Positions 7,665 through 16,808 are shown, numbered from the stretch's first letter. The stretch is DNA of 64,000 nt from Flintibacter muris (GCF_943192995.1 NZ_CALPCP010000018.1:1-64000); one strand, 5' to 3'. The notes: a model not told the origin generated them from the letters alone. Numbers and translations are program-made.

Positions 7665-8498
7665 TCACCCGTGCTGTTCCTCCTCACAGGGAGGCATTCG
7701 TTCCGGCCAGGGCCCGCCCAGCAGTCCGCGGACAAAGCCCAGGGCGGACAGGGAAAAGGCCGCCGTGGCAAAGATGGTAAACCAGTCGGGCCAATCGGCC
7801 AGAGAGGTAATCCCCACCGCCACCCCCATCAGGGCACAGAAGGCGGTCCTTCTGGGCCGTGGCTTGCCGTAGAAAAAGCCCGCCAGATAGTAGTGGGCCA
7901 GGGTGAGCAGCAGCGCGGCAAAAAGGGAAAAGCCATATTTCATCAGGACCGGCTCAGTGCCGTGCTTTAAGTGGGTGGCAAAGAGCCATATCAGCCCCGC
8001 CAGGGCGGGGAAGGAGACCAGATAACAGGCGCTGTCAGTGATTTTCCCCCTGTAGGCCATCCGGCCCATATATATCACACCCCATCCGGCCAGAACACAC
8101 AGCCCCCCTGTGAGCAGCTGGGAGACGGGAATGGACATCTGATACATCTCGGGCGCGGCCCGCCACAGGCGCAGGGTCCGAAAGCCGTCCTGCATGCCGA
8201 ATCCCCCGGCGGCCAGCATCAGAAAGCCGGCGGCGGCCAGAAGGGTCATCTGCCCCACGCCAGGGGAGCCGAAGGCGGGCAGAAAGTCGTCCAGTCCCTC
8301 CCGCTTCTCCCGGAGGAGCACCAGAAACAGGACAGCCAGCAGGGCCAGCAGCCCAAACAGGGCGCAGGTGGCGGGGGCGCCGTGGACAAACAGGCCCATA
8401 TCGGGCTGATAGGCGGAGGCCGTCTGCCACCGCCGCAGAAAAAATCCGGCCGCCCCTCCGGCCACGGCCAGAACGGGCAGGGTGATATCTCTTCTCAT
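7665..8498 (-). CDS. polytopic membrane protein, unknown function
   Basis: A 277-residue hydrophobic protein starting at the ATG at 8498 (MRRDITLPVL), chosen because longer versions begin in non-coding palindromic sequence and a GAGAGGAC ribosome-binding site lies upstream. About six to eight membrane helices are visible, starting with a VLAVAGGAAGFF segment. No transport or enzyme motif is recognised. It is followed on the same strand by metG after 84 bases. Confidence 0.6.
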   Translation of the reverse strand: MRRDITLPVLAVAGGAAGFFLRRWQTASAYQPDMGLFVHGAPATCALFGLLALLAVLFLVLLREKREGLDDFLPAFGSPGVGQMTLLAAAGFLMLAAGGFGMQDGFRTLRLWRAAPEMYQMSIPVSQLLTGGLCVLAGWGVIYMGRMAYRGKITDSACYLVSFPALAGLIWLFATHLKHGTEPVLMKYGFSLFAALLLTLAHYYLAGFFYGKPRPRRTAFCALMGVAVGITSLADWPDWFTIFATAAFSLSALGFVRGLLGGPWPERMPPCEEEQHG

Positions 8499-8594
8499 TG
8501 CGCAAGTCCTCTCATTCCCAGGCGTATTTCTTACAATAAAAGCTATCATATACCAGATCAGACTGAAAATCAATCCTTTTTCCGGAAAGCGCAG

Positions 8595-8705
8595 GGAAAT
8601 CAATTTTGGCGCTGTAGGGCGCGCCGTTGGAAAAATCTGTGGGCCAGCGGCGGGCCGAGTCGTCCCGCCCTACAAATTCGGCGGGGTGCTTTAAAATTGA
8701 TTTCC
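8595..8705. repeat. MITE-like nested inverted repeat
   Basis: The outer arms GGAAATCAATTTT (8595-8607) and AAAATTGATTTCC (8693-8705) are perfect 13-bp inverted repeats. Inside them GTAGGGCG (8614-8621) pairs with CGCCCTAC (8666-8673). The 111-bp unit fills the gap between two minus-strand genes and contains no gene. Confidence 0.6.
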
Positions 8706-8725
8706 GTGGGGAAAGCGGCTTCTTT

Positions 8726-9028
8726 CTACAGCCGCGGCCCGCTCCCGCCGCCTTTTCCCTTTCCAAACTGGAACCACAAAGCGACAATCAGTAAAATCAC
8801 GCCGATTATGGTCCCCATCGCGCCCACCAGCTCAGACACCAGGCCCTGATACTCCAACAAGGAAAAGAGGGCCAGAAACACCAGATCGCCGTAGAGCAGC
8901 AGCCGGGCGGTGGGGTCCATCCGTTTTTTCGCCCGGTCCTTGGCGTCGGCCAGCTTCTCCTGCTCCTGCTGGCGCTTGAGCTCCACTGTGCGGCTGTGCT
9001 GCCGCCTTTTATTCTTTTTCGCTGCCAT
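8726..9028 (-). CDS. small membrane protein, unknown function
   Basis: A 100-residue protein. The first 40 residues are highly charged ([10 protein letters not shown], then Glu/Lys-rich, probably coiled-coil), followed by two membrane helices (about residues 42-60 and 66-88) and a GKGKGGGSG tail. The start overlaps the end of mnmA by 20 bases, which suggests a shared transcript and translational coupling. Function unknown. Confidence 0.6.
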   Translation of the reverse strand: MAAKKNKRRQHSRTVELKRQQEQEKLADAKDRAKKRMDPTARLLLYGDLVFLALFSLLEYQGLVSELVGAMGTIIGVILLIVALWFQFGKGKGGGSGPRL

Positions 9029-10115
9029 AGGGCTCTCCTTTCAAAATGGCGGCCGCCCCCACAACCACGTCCCCATCATAAAGAACCACAGTCTGGCCGG
9101 GGGTGATGGCCCGCTGGGGCTGGTCGAAGGTGAGGCGGATGGAATCCTCCCCGGTCTGCTCCACCAGGCAGGGCTGTTCCGTCATACGGTAGCGGATCTT
9201 GGCCCGAAGGCGGAGGGGGCCGTCCAGCCGGGCGCAGGGGATCAGATTCAGCCGGTTGGCGCTGAGGGTACGGGCAAACAGGCTCTCATTGCCCGACAGC
9301 ACCACCGTGTTGTCCCCGGGGCGGACCTCCTTCACGTAGAGCCGTCCCCGGCTGGAGGATACCCCCAGTCCCCGGCGCTGGCCTATGGTATAGTCGATAA
9401 TGCCGGTGTGCCGGCCCAGCACCGCTCCCCCCTCGTCCAGAAAAGGGCCGGCGGGATAGTCCTGTCCGGTGCGGCGGCGGATAAAGGCGCCGTAGTCCCC
9501 GTCAGGGACAAAGCAGATGTCCTGGCTGTCCCCCTTGTGGGCGTTGAGCAGGCCGGCCTCCGCGGCAATCTCCCGCACCTCCTCCTTGGACAGCTCCCCC
9601 AGGGGGAACAGGGCCCGGGACAGCTGCTCCTGGCTGAGCACGGCCAGCACATAGCTCTGGTCCTTGTCCAGGTGGGCCGCCTTTTTCAGCAGCCAGCGCC
9701 CCGAGCCGCCGTCGTAATCCAGCCGGGCGTAGTGGCCGGTGGCGATCCTGCCCCAGCCCAGCTCCTCCGCCCGGCGGAGAAGGGCGCCGAATTTGACCCG
9801 CCGGTTGCACTCCACACAGGGGTTGGGGGTCCGGCCCGACTCATAGTCCTGGACAAAGGGCTCCACCACCTCCTCCCGGAAGCAGTCCGTCATATTGAAC
9901 ACATAGTGGGGGATGTGCAGGCGGCGGGCCGCCGCCCGGGCGTCCTCCACGCTGTCCAGAGAGCAGCAGGCGCTCTCCCCGTCCAGGCCGGCCAGGGTGT
10001 TGTCCACCAGCTTCAGGGTGACGCCCACCACGTCATACCCCTCCCGCCGCAGGAGCAGGGCGGCGGCGGAGCTGTCCACCCCACCGCTCATGGCGGCGGC
10101 AATCTTTTGATTCAT
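9009..10115 (-). CDS. mnmA: tRNA-specific 2-thiouridylase
   Basis: A 368-residue enzyme that thiolates U34 in the anticodons of tRNA-Lys, -Glu and -Gln, using sulfur relayed from a cysteine desulfurase. The start at 10115 places the PP-loop motif MSGGVDSS at residues 9-16 and has GGAGGT upstream. [12 protein letters not shown] carries the first catalytic Cys; [12 protein letters not shown] marks the second part of the active site. The C-terminal beta-barrel region ends near [19 protein letters not shown] promoter (TTGCCA, 17-base spacer, TATACT) lies at 10154-10182 on this strand. Confidence 0.95.
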   Translation of the reverse strand: MNQKIAAAMSGGVDSSAAALLLRREGYDVVGVTLKLVDNTLAGLDGESACCSLDSVEDARAAARRLHIPHYVFNMTDCFREEVVEPFVQDYESGRTPNPCVECNRRVKFGALLRRAEELGWGRIATGHYARLDYDGGSGRWLLKKAAHLDKDQSYVLAVLSQEQLSRALFPLGELSKEEVREIAAEAGLLNAHKGDSQDICFVPDGDYGAFIRRRTGQDYPAGPFLDEGGAVLGRHTGIIDYTIGQRRGLGVSSSRGRLYVKEVRPGDNTVVLSGNESLFARTLSANRLNLIPCARLDGPLRLRAKIRYRMTEQPCLVEQTGEDSIRLTFDQPQRAITPGQTVVLYDGDVVVGAAAILKGEPYGSEKE

Positions 10116-10153
10116 AGAGACCTCCATGGGCATTTCGCTGAAATTTCCTTCCA

Positions 10154-10182
10154 AGTATACCACAAAATCACACTCCTGGCAA
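10154..10182 (-). promoter_or_regulatory. promoter of mnmA
   Basis: On the minus strand TTGCCA (10182-10177) and TATACT (10159-10154) are spaced by 17 bases, about 40 bases upstream of the mnmA start. Confidence 0.65.
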
Positions 10183-10208
10183 CCGAAACCCCTGGAACGC
10201 CCGGATTG

Positions 10209-10244
10209 TTTACACCCTGACGGGTGTAAAATACATCTTGTATT
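10209..10244. promoter_or_regulatory. palindrome plus first NrdR-like box
   Basis: TTTACACCC (10209-10217) and GGGTGTAAA (10222-10230) are a perfect inverted repeat. It is followed by ATACATCTTGTATT (10231-10244), which resembles NrdR boxes. This is the mnmA-nrdD divergent region. Confidence 0.5.
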
Positions 10245-10269
10245 CATACCTTTCGAGTTCACAAACACG

Positions 10270-10283
10270 GCACAAGATGTAGT
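10270..10283. promoter_or_regulatory. second NrdR-like box
   Basis: GCACAAGATGTAGT has the reverse-complement core of the box at 10231-10244. Their centres are 39 bp apart, close to four helical turns. It abuts the -35 of the nrdD promoter. NrdR is known to bind paired boxes in front of ribonucleotide reductase genes. Confidence 0.55.
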
Positions 10284-10311
10284 AGACAAAGGGGACATGC
10301 TGTGCTATAAT
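10283..10311 (+). promoter_or_regulatory. promoter of nrdD
   Basis: TAGACA (10283-10288), a 17-base spacer and TATAAT (10306-10311). The second NrdR-like box touches the -35. Confidence 0.75.
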
Positions 10312-10386
10312 CGCCCTTGGACTTCGATTTGAGGACCTGGCGAAACGGCCCTTGTCGAGGTCCCTTACAATGAGAGGAGAACAAGC

Positions 10387-12513
10387 ATGAAGGTTATTAA
10401 ACGGGATGGCACCAGCGTGGACTACGACCGCAGTAAGATCGTCATTGCTATTGACAAGGCCAACGCGGAGGTCCCCGAAACAGAGCGGATGAGCCGGGAA
10501 GACATCGACGCCATTATCGACGGCATTGAGGCCCTCAAGCGCCCCCGCATGCTGGTGGAGGATATCCAGGATCTGGTGGAACAGGGCCTGGTGGCCCGGA
10601 ACAAGTTCTATCTTGCCAAAACCTATATCATCTACCGCTACAACCGGGCCCTGGTCCGCAAGGCTAACACCACCGACGAATCTATCCTGGCCCTGCTGCG
10701 CAACGAAAACAAGGAGCTGGCTGAGGAGAACTCCAACAAAAACACCATGATCGCGGCCACCCAGCGGGACTATATCGCGGGTGAGGTGAGCCGGGACCTG
10801 ACCCGGCGCATTCTTTTGCCCGAACACATCTCCAAGGCCCACGACGAGGGGGCCATCCACTTCCACGACGCCGACTATTTTGTCCAGCCCATATTTAACT
10901 GCTGCCTGATTAACATTGGCGATATGCTGGAAAACGGCACCGTGATGAACGGCAAGCTGATTGAGAGCCCCAAGAGCTTTCAGGTGGCCTGCACGGTGGT
11001 CACCCAGATCATTGCCTGTGTAGCCTCCAACCAGTACGGCGGCCAGAGCGTGGACCTGCGCCATCTGGGCAAGTATCTGCGCAAAAGCCGGGAGAAATTC
11101 AAGGCCCACATCGCCTATGAGTGCGCCAACCAGGTGGATGAGGCCACCATGGAGCGCCTGGTGGAGGACCAGGTGCGCAGTGAGCTGAAAAACGGTGTAC
11201 AAACCCTGCAATATCAGATCAACACCCTGATGACCACCAACGGCCAGTCCCCCTTTGTCACCTTGTTCCTGAACCTTCAGGAGGGCGACCCCTACATCCA
11301 GGAAAACGCCATGATTATCGAGGAGGTCCTCCGCCAGCGGCTGGAGGGCATCAAAAACGAGAAGGGCGTGTTCATCACCCCCGCCTTTCCCAAGCTGGTC
11401 TACGTGCTGGACGAGCACAACTGCCTCAAGGGGGGCAGGTACGACTACCTCACCGAGCTTGCCGCAAAGTGCTCCGCCAAGCGGATGTACCCCGACTACA
11501 TCTCCGCCAAGAAAATGCGGGAGAACTACCAGGGCAATGTCTTCTCCCCCATGGGGTGCCGGTCCTTCCTGGCCCCCTGGAAGGACGAGGAGGGCAATTA
11601 CAAGTTCGAAGGCCGCTTCAACCAGGGGGTGGTGTCCCTCAACCTGCCCCAGATCGGCATTTTGTCCGGCGGCGACGAGGACAGGTTCTGGCAGCTGCTG
11701 GACGAGCGGCTTGAGCTGTGCTTCCAGGCCATTATGTGCCGCCACAACGCCCTGAAAAAGGTGCGGTCCGACTCCTCCCCCATCCACTGGCAGTACGGCG
11801 CTATCGCCCGCCTGCCCAAGGGGGCCTCTATCGAGCCCCTGCTCTACGGCGGCTACTCCTCCATCTCCCTGGGCTACATTGGCCTGTATGAGGTGACCAA
11901 GCTGGTCAAGGGAGTCAGCCACACCCAGCCCGGCGGCACCGAATTCGCCCTGGCGGTGATGAACCGCCTGCGCCGCGCCTGCGACGACTGGAAGGCGGAG
12001 ACAAATATCGGCTTTGCCCTGTACGGCACCCCGGCGGAGTCCCTGTGCTACCGCTTTGCCCGCATTGACAAGGAGCGCTTCGGCACCATTCCCGACGTCA
12101 CCGATAAGGGCTACTACACCAACAGCTACCATGTGGACGTGCGGGAGAAGATTGACGCCTTTGACAAATTTATCTTTGAAAGCCAGTTCCAGCGCATCTC
12201 CACCGGCGGCTGTATCTCCTATGTGGAAATCCCCAACCTGCGCCACAACCTGGAGGCCCTCCAGGACGTGGTCCGGTTTATCTACGACAACATCCAGTAC
12301 GCCGAGTTCAACACCAAAAGCGACTACTGCCAGTGCTGCGGCTACGACGGCGAGATCGAGATCAACGAGGAGTTCCAGTGGGAGTGCCCCGTGTGCCACA
12401 ACAAGGACCAGTCCAAGATGAACGTCACCCGCCGCACCTGCGGCTACCTGGGTGAGAACTTCTGGAACGTGGGCAAGACCAGGGAGATTAAGGCGAGGGT
12501 TCTGCATCTGTAA
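10387..12513 (+). CDS. nrdD: anaerobic ribonucleoside-triphosphate reductase
   Basis: A 708-residue class III reductase that makes deoxynucleotides without oxygen. Residues 1-90 are an ATP-cone allosteric domain (MKVIKRDGTSVDYDRSKI start). The central barrel carries the catalytic region, for example NVFSPMGCRSFL. A zinc site (CQCCG ... CPVCHNK) precedes the glycyl-radical motif RRTCGYLG, with the radical Gly about 22 residues from the end. NrdG, which generates the radical, is encoded two genes downstream. GAGAGGAGAA precedes the ATG. Paired NrdR-like boxes in the promoter suggest control by deoxynucleotide demand. Confidence 0.97.
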   Translation: MKVIKRDGTSVDYDRSKIVIAIDKANAEVPETERMSREDIDAIIDGIEALKRPRMLVEDIQDLVEQGLVARNKFYLAKTYIIYRYNRALVRKANTTDESILALLRNENKELAEENSNKNTMIAATQRDYIAGEVSRDLTRRILLPEHISKAHDEGAIHFHDADYFVQPIFNCCLINIGDMLENGTVMNGKLIESPKSFQVACTVVTQIIACVASNQYGGQSVDLRHLGKYLRKSREKFKAHIAYECANQVDEATMERLVEDQVRSELKNGVQTLQYQINTLMTTNGQSPFVTLFLNLQEGDPYIQENAMIIEEVLRQRLEGIKNEKGVFITPAFPKLVYVLDEHNCLKGGRYDYLTELAAKCSAKRMYPDYISAKKMRENYQGNVFSPMGCRSFLAPWKDEEGNYKFEGRFNQGVVSLNLPQIGILSGGDEDRFWQLLDERLELCFQAIMCRHNALKKVRSDSSPIHWQYGAIARLPKGASIEPLLYGGYSSISLGYIGLYEVTKLVKGVSHTQPGGTEFALAVMNRLRRACDDWKAETNIGFALYGTPAESLCYRFARIDKERFGTIPDVTDKGYYTNSYHVDVREKIDAFDKFIFESQFQRISTGGCISYVEIPNLRHNLEALQDVVRFIYDNIQYAEFNTKSDYCQCCGYDGEIEINEEFQWECPVCHNKDQSKMNVTRRTCGYLGENFWNVGKTREIKARVLHL

Positions 12514-12522
12514 TTGATGGGC

Positions 12523-12551
12523 GGGGCCTCCAAACGGAGGCCCCGATTTTA
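12523..12551 (+). terminator. terminator between nrdD and the next gene
   Basis: GGGGCCTCC (12523-12531), an AAAC loop and GGAGGCCCC (12536-12544), followed by GATTTTAT. It may reduce read-through towards nrdG. Confidence 0.75.
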
Positions 12552-12570
12552 TCTGGGGAGATGACCTGAA

Positions 12571-13089
12571 ATGGATCAGTACCGGACCTCTGGAACATTT
12601 AATGAGGCCGCCATAAAGGAAACCGCAAAAATTTATGTCCCGTCCTGGTATCGCTGGCTGAACAGAGTATTTTGTGCTTTTTCTTTTTTGATGTTCCTTC
12701 TATTCAGCCTTGTTGGAAAGGATGTTGGATTTTCCTGCTTTTTCCTGTTCGCCGTGGCAGTGTTCGTCAGCTACCCCGCCCTGCTGCGCCGCCGGCACTG
12801 GAAACTGGCCATTATCCGCCTGACCGAGCAGACCGGAACTTCCTCGTTCCGGCTGGAGACCTTTTTTAATGTGGACGGCCTTGTCGTCCGCAATCTGGAG
12901 ACCGACGGTTCTGTCCTGCTTCGCTATGAGGACATTGCGTTTCTGTCGGAGAGCAAGCATTACTTTGCCATTATGACCAGGGGCCAGCAGTTTACGCTGA
13001 TTTTCAAGGACTGTTTGACTGACGAGCAGAAAAAGAGCTTCATACACAACATGAAACAGCGCTGTCCCAAACTCAAAGTCAGAAAATAA
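12571..13089 (+). CDS. YcxB-like membrane protein
   Basis: A 172-residue protein with two membrane helices (about residues 30-50 and 55-70). A cytoplasmic C-terminal domain then contains the segment VLLRYEDIAFLSESKHYFAI and the ending LTDEQKKSFIHNMKQRCPK. This layout matches YcxB-like proteins, small PH-like domain membrane proteins of unknown role. It is inserted between nrdD and nrdG, with 13 bases to nrdG, so nrdG is probably co-transcribed with it. Confidence 0.65.
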   Translation: MDQYRTSGTFNEAAIKETAKIYVPSWYRWLNRVFCAFSFLMFLLFSLVGKDVGFSCFFLFAVAVFVSYPALLRRRHWKLAIIRLTEQTGTSSFRLETFFNVDGLVVRNLETDGSVLLRYEDIAFLSESKHYFAIMTRGQQFTLIFKDCLTDEQKKSFIHNMKQRCPKLKVRK

Positions 13090-13102
13090 GACGGTGATTT
13101 TT

Positions 13103-13621
13103 ATGAACTACGCCGATATCAAAAAAGTGGATGTGGCCAACGGGCCGGGGGTGCGGGTGTCGCTGTTTGTGTCCGGCTGCACCCATCGGTGCGAAGGGTG
13201 CTTCAACCCGGAGACCTGGAGCTTTGATTTTGGCTCCCCCTTTGGGGAGGCGGAGGTGGAAAAAATCCTCACCTTTCTGGCCCCGGACCACATCCGGGGG
13301 CTGTCCCTGCTGGGGGGCGAACCCTTCGAGCCGGACAACCAGCGGGCCGTTCTGGACCTGGTGCGCCGGGTGCGGGAGCAGCTGCCAGAGAAAACCATCT
13401 GGTGCTACACCGGTTACCTCTACGAGGATCTGGCCGCCAACCACATGGGCACCCACAGCCGCCCCCTGCTGGAGGGGCTGGACGTGCTGGTGGACGGCCC
13501 CTTCATCCTGGAGAAAAAAGACCTGGGCCTGCGGTTCCGGGGCTCCTCCAACCAGCGGATCATTGATGTCCCCACCTCCCTCCAGGCCGGAGAAGTCCGG
13601 CTGGCGGAGGAATATATGTAA
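13103..13621 (+). CDS. nrdG: anaerobic ribonucleotide reductase activating protein
   Basis: A 172-residue radical-SAM enzyme that uses S-adenosylmethionine and a 4Fe-4S cluster to install the glycyl radical on NrdD. The cluster motif is CTHRCEGC near residue 27; the SAM-binding glycine stretch is LSLLGGEPF. The small size without extra domains is normal for NrdG. The ATG at 13103 is preferred to the GTG at 13094, because it gives the usual MNYADIK start. Confidence 0.93.
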   Translation: MNYADIKKVDVANGPGVRVSLFVSGCTHRCEGCFNPETWSFDFGSPFGEAEVEKILTFLAPDHIRGLSLLGGEPFEPDNQRAVLDLVRRVREQLPEKTIWCYTGYLYEDLAANHMGTHSRPLLEGLDVLVDGPFILEKKDLGLRFRGSSNQRIIDVPTSLQAGEVRLAEEYM

Positions 13622-13628
13622 TCAAAAG

Positions 13629-13662
13629 CGCCCATATCTCGACTTTGTGCGAGGTATGGGCG
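13629..13662. terminator. bidirectional terminator
   Basis: CGCCCATATCTCG (13629-13641) and CGAGGTATGGGCG (13650-13662) pair with one mismatch. It separates nrdG from the convergent ABC transporter operon. Confidence 0.65.
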
Positions 13663-13665
13663 TTG

Positions 13666-14259
13666 TTATACATGATGGCTCCGGAACTGCAGCGGCGGGC
13701 CGTCCAGCTCTATGACAGTATCGGCGCGGGCCAGTAGGTTGGGCTCGTGGCTGACCAGCAGAACGGGGGCGGGGAGGGCCTTGAGCCGCTCCAGAATACG
13801 CAGGGCCCGGGGGAGGTCCACCCCGGCGAAGGGCTCATCCAGCAGATAGAGCCGGGCGGGGAGGGCCAGGCACCGGGCCAGGGCCAGGCGGCGGCCCATC
13901 CCCCCGGACAGGGCGGCGGGGCGGGTCTTCTCCTCACCGGTCAGCTCGGCCAGCTCCAGAAGGCCGGGTACCACGTCCCGGCACCCCTTTGGAAGGACGT
14001 CGGTGAGGTGCTGCTCCACCGTCCGCCAGGGGAGCAGGCGGTCGTCCTGAAAGAGAAGGGCGGTCTCACGGGGGGCAGCCCCCTCCACTGTCCCCCCCTG
14101 GGGCTTTTGCAGGCCTGCCAGTATCCGGAGCAAAGTGGTCTTCCCGCAGCCCGATGGACCGCTGAGGGCGATGACGCCCCGGTCCGGAATTTGGAGGGAA
14201 AAGCGGTCCAAAACCCTTTTGTCTCCAAAGCGGACCGTAAGGTCTTTGCACAATATCAC
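13666..14259 (-). CDS. ABC transporter ATPase (SsuB/TauB type)
   Basis: A 197-residue nucleotide-binding subunit. Walker [10 protein letters not shown] is near residue 37, the signature [13 protein letters not shown] near 120, Walker [13 protein letters not shown] near 140 and the switch His in LLVSHE. It is shorter than most SsuB/TauB proteins (about 250), mainly at the C-terminus. It starts with GTG at 14259, overlapping the permease stop as GTGA, so it is translationally coupled. It is the last gene of the operon regulator - binding protein - permease - ATPase. The substrate cannot be told from the sequence. Confidence 0.9.
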   Translation of the reverse strand: MILCKDLTVRFGDKRVLDRFSLQIPDRGVIALSGPSGCGKTTLLRILAGLQKPQGGTVEGAAPRETALLFQDDRLLPWRTVEQHLTDVLPKGCRDVVPGLLELAELTGEEKTRPAALSGGMGRRLALARCLALPARLYLLDEPFAGVDLPRALRILERLKALPAPVLLVSHEPNLLARADTVIELDGPPLQFRSHHV

Positions 14260-15038
14260 CCGTCCCACCCCCTTCCCCACCGGGCCAGGCCGGTCCGGAG
14301 CAGACGTTCCAGCGCCATGCTCAGGGTGACTGTGGCCGCCGTCCAGGCGAAGAGCTCCGGGATATCCAGATAATACTTTGTGTAATAAATCCGCTGTCCC
14401 AGGGAGGGCTCGGGCAGGCAGAGCACCTCCGCCGCCACGCCGGACTTCCAGGCCAGTCCGGCGGCATTGGTGAGCGCGGACAGAATATGGGGCCGCAGGG
14501 AGGGCAGACCAATCAGCCAGAGGGTTTTCCAGCGGGAAAAACGGTATACCCGGGCCAGCTCCAGCCGTTTGGGGTCGATGGACTGGATGCCCCGGCACAG
14601 GCTGTCCCACACCACAGGCAGCACCATCATGGCGGAGATCACCGCCGGCACCCTGTTCCGCCCGGTCCACAGCAGCACCAGCAGGATGAAGGAGGCCACC
14701 GGCGCCGCCCGCACCACCCGGATGGCCGGGGCCAGCAGCCGTTCCGCCCAGGGGGAGGCGCAGGTCAGCAGGGCCAGCATCGCCCCCAGTACAATTCCCG
14801 CACCCAGTCCCAAAGCAATCCGGCCCAGTGAGGCCAGAACCACAGCCCAGAAGTCCCCTGTCCCAATCATGGAGACAAGGGCGTTCCAAACGGAAACGGG
14901 ATAGGGCAGCAGCAGCTCGTTGCCCCTGCCCCCCACATGCCGGTCCACCAAACAGGCGCAAGCCTGCCAGACCCCCAGCCAGAAGGCGGGGGCCGGCAGG
15001 GCGTATAACAGCTTTTTCAGGGGTTTAATCCACCCCAT
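14256..15038 (-). CDS. ABC transporter permease
   Basis: A 260-residue integral membrane protein with about six helices and the cytoplasmic EAA-type loop [20 protein letters not shown] before the last helices, as in SsuC/TauC permeases. The ATG at 15038 overlaps the end of the binding-protein gene by 14 bases. It forms the channel of the importer whose other parts flank it. Confidence 0.9.
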   Translation of the reverse strand: MGWIKPLKKLLYALPAPAFWLGVWQACACLVDRHVGGRGNELLLPYPVSVWNALVSMIGTGDFWAVVLASLGRIALGLGAGIVLGAMLALLTCASPWAERLLAPAIRVVRAAPVASFILLVLLWTGRNRVPAVISAMMVLPVVWDSLCRGIQSIDPKRLELARVYRFSRWKTLWLIGLPSLRPHILSALTNAAGLAWKSGVAAEVLCLPEPSLGQRIYYTKYYLDIPELFAWTAATVTLSMALERLLRTGLARWGRGWDG

Positions 15039-16080
15039 AGTAGAAGGAATCGTAGGGCAGTCCGCCGCCGATAGACTTGGGCTCCACCTGGAAGAGAATC
15101 TCATAGTAGCTCTCCAGCATGGTCTTCATAGTTTTGCCGGAGAAAAAGACCATAGAGCACTGAGGAATAGCCTTCTCCGCCACCTTGGCATTGGGGGCAA
15201 TGCCATAGTCGGCCACCAGCTGGGCGGCGCCGGCAAGGTTGGCGGGGTCGGTCATATACTGAATAGATTCCTCGTAGGCGGACAGAAATGCCTCCACTTC
15301 TAGGGGGTTCCCCTCAATATAGTCGGTGCGGGCTACGATACAGCCCATAGGCAGGGAGCTGCCCTCCAGGTCGTTCCAGGCCTCAGACAGGGAGACCGCC
15401 TCACGAACGTCGCTGTCCTGAACCATCAGGGCGGTGGCGGCGGGGACGGGAAGCATGCAGATACCCGCATCGGAGGAGGTCATCTTGGCTGTGATCTCCT
15501 GGGGGGTAAGCCATTCAATGTTCACCTCGGAGGGGTCCACGCCGCTGCCCTCCAGCAGGTGATTCAAAATGTGCTCCGGGTTGGCCCCTTTGGTGTTGGA
15601 GGGACAGTACAAAGTCTTGCCCGCCAGGTCGGCCATACTGTGGACTGTGTCCCCCTTCTCCAGGATATAGAGCACTCCCAGGGTATTGACAGCCAGCACC
15701 TGGATGGCACCGTCGCTCTGGGCGTAGAGCATGGCGGCGGAGTTGGTGGCGATAGCGGCAATGTCCACGTCCTTGTTGATTAAGGCGTTGGTGACCTCCT
15801 GGTTGTCTGTGACCACCTCTGCTGAGGAGATGGCGTCCATATCGGTCATCAGCTTGGCGGCGCCCACGCCGGTGGGGCCGGAGAGAACCATAAATCTGGG
15901 ACCGTCAACGGGGTCAGAATTGCCAGGCTCAGCGGAGGAGATGGAGCCGTCCGTCCCGGCGGAAGAACTTACGTCGGGAGTGGAGGAGCTGGAGCCGTTG
16001 GAGGCAGGCTTAGGCCCGCAGCCCGCCAGCAGGGACAGGGCCAGGGCGGCGGTGAGAAGCAGAGAGAGGGTACGTTTCAT
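15025..16080 (-). CDS. ABC transporter substrate-binding lipoprotein (NMT1/TauA type)
   Basis: A 351-residue lipoprotein. The signal peptide ends in LLAGC (Cys about residue 20) and is followed by a Ser/Thr-rich linker of about 40 residues. The fold signs are the early VLSGPTGVGAAKL, the DVDIAAIATNSAAMLY segment and LAGKTLYCPSNTKGANPEH, as in periplasmic-type binding proteins for sulfonates, nitrate or thiamine precursors. The start at 16080 is chosen because AAAGGA stands about eight bases upstream; a second ATG nine bases earlier touches that site. The ligand is unknown. Confidence 0.88.
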   Translation of the reverse strand: MKRTLSLLLTAALALSLLAGCGPKPASNGSSSSTPDVSSSAGTDGSISSAEPGNSDPVDGPRFMVLSGPTGVGAAKLMTDMDAISSAEVVTDNQEVTNALINKDVDIAAIATNSAAMLYAQSDGAIQVLAVNTLGVLYILEKGDTVHSMADLAGKTLYCPSNTKGANPEHILNHLLEGSGVDPSEVNIEWLTPQEITAKMTSSDAGICMLPVPAATALMVQDSDVREAVSLSEAWNDLEGSSLPMGCIVARTDYIEGNPLEVEAFLSAYEESIQYMTDPANLAGAAQLVADYGIAPNAKVAEKAIPQCSMVFFSGKTMKTMLESYYEILFQVEPKSIGGGLPYDSFYYGVD

Positions 16081-16098
16081 AGTAATCATCCTTTCATA

Positions 16099-16740
16099 TT
16101 ACAGGACTGTCTCCAGCCCCGCGGGATCGACGACGGTGATGGTCTTGCCCTTGCGGAGGATAAGTCCGCTGTCCTCCAGGGCGGAAAAGGCCCGGTAGAG
16201 GGAGGCCCGGCTCACTCCCAGGCGCTGGCACAGCTGGGTGGCGGGACAGGTGACCGTTCCGCCGCCGGACAGCAGGTAGCGGGCCAGCTTGCCCTCCACC
16301 CCCGGCTGGGCCAGGGTTTGCAGCCGTCCGGAGAGAAACCGCACCCGTCCGGTGAGGTAGCGCAGATAGTTTTCCCGGATCTGGCTGTGTTCAGCCAGCA
16401 GCCGGTCCACCAACGGCTGGTCCAGCATCAGGCACCGGCTGAAGCACCTGGCGGCGATGGTGGCGGCGAACTCCGGCTCGTCGCTGTACAGCGCGGCGGC
16501 CCCGAACAGGTCTCCGGGCCCCAATACGCTGACGGCCAGCGCCCCCTTGGTCACCTGGAGCTGTCCGGACAGCACCACCCCCAGCCGCCGCTGAAAGCTC
16601 TGGGGGCTGTACACCGTCTGCCCCGGCAAAAACTCCTCCCGCCCGGCCATTTTGGCCAGCCGGCACAGAAAGTCCTCCTCCACTCCCTGGAACAGGGGGC
16701 AGGCGGACAGCAGGGCGGTTTCCTCTTTTGTAAGCGGCAA
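16099..16740 (-). CDS. Crp/Fnr-family transcriptional regulator
   Basis: A 213-residue protein with an N-terminal cyclic-nucleotide-binding-type barrel (about 15-125, LGPGDLFGAAALYSDEPEF is the phosphate-cassette region), a dimer helix, and a C-terminal winged helix (CPATQLCQRLGVSRASLYRA). The cassette lacks the Arg-Ser pair that holds cAMP, so the ligand is probably different. No Fnr-type Cys cluster is seen. It is the first gene of the ABC transporter operon (18 bases to the binding-protein gene). A 16-bp palindrome just after its predicted transcription start suggests autoregulation. Confidence 0.9.
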   Translation of the reverse strand: MPLTKEETALLSACPLFQGVEEDFLCRLAKMAGREEFLPGQTVYSPQSFQRRLGVVLSGQLQVTKGALAVSVLGPGDLFGAAALYSDEPEFAATIAARCFSRCLMLDQPLVDRLLAEHSQIRENYLRYLTGRVRFLSGRLQTLAQPGVEGKLARYLLSGGGTVTCPATQLCQRLGVSRASLYRAFSALEDSGLILRKGKTITVVDPAGLETVL

Positions 16741-16757
16741 AGGCGTCGCCTCCAGAC

Positions 16758-16808
16758 TGTCTTATTTGAGACAATCCAGAGTATACCCCAGGGCAGAGAA
16801 AAAGTCAA
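16758..16808 (-). promoter_or_regulatory. promoter and operator of the Crp-family/ABC operon
   Basis: On the minus strand TTGACT (16808-16803) and TATACT (16785-16780) are 17 bases apart. At the expected start point lies TGTCT-N6-AGACA (16758-16773), an inverted repeat with the same geometry as the classical Crp site TGTGA-N6-TCACA. Binding there would repress. Confidence 0.65.

Noticed and set aside
5505-7970. An 821-codon open frame on the plus strand opposite metG
   Set aside because: Shadow of a GC-rich gene: low-complexity Gly/Val/His/Leu composition, no ribosome-binding site, no domain, and metG is certain.
10210-12507. A 765-codon open frame on the minus strand opposite nrdD
   Set aside because: Same kind of antisense shadow; it would also run through the nrdD promoter.
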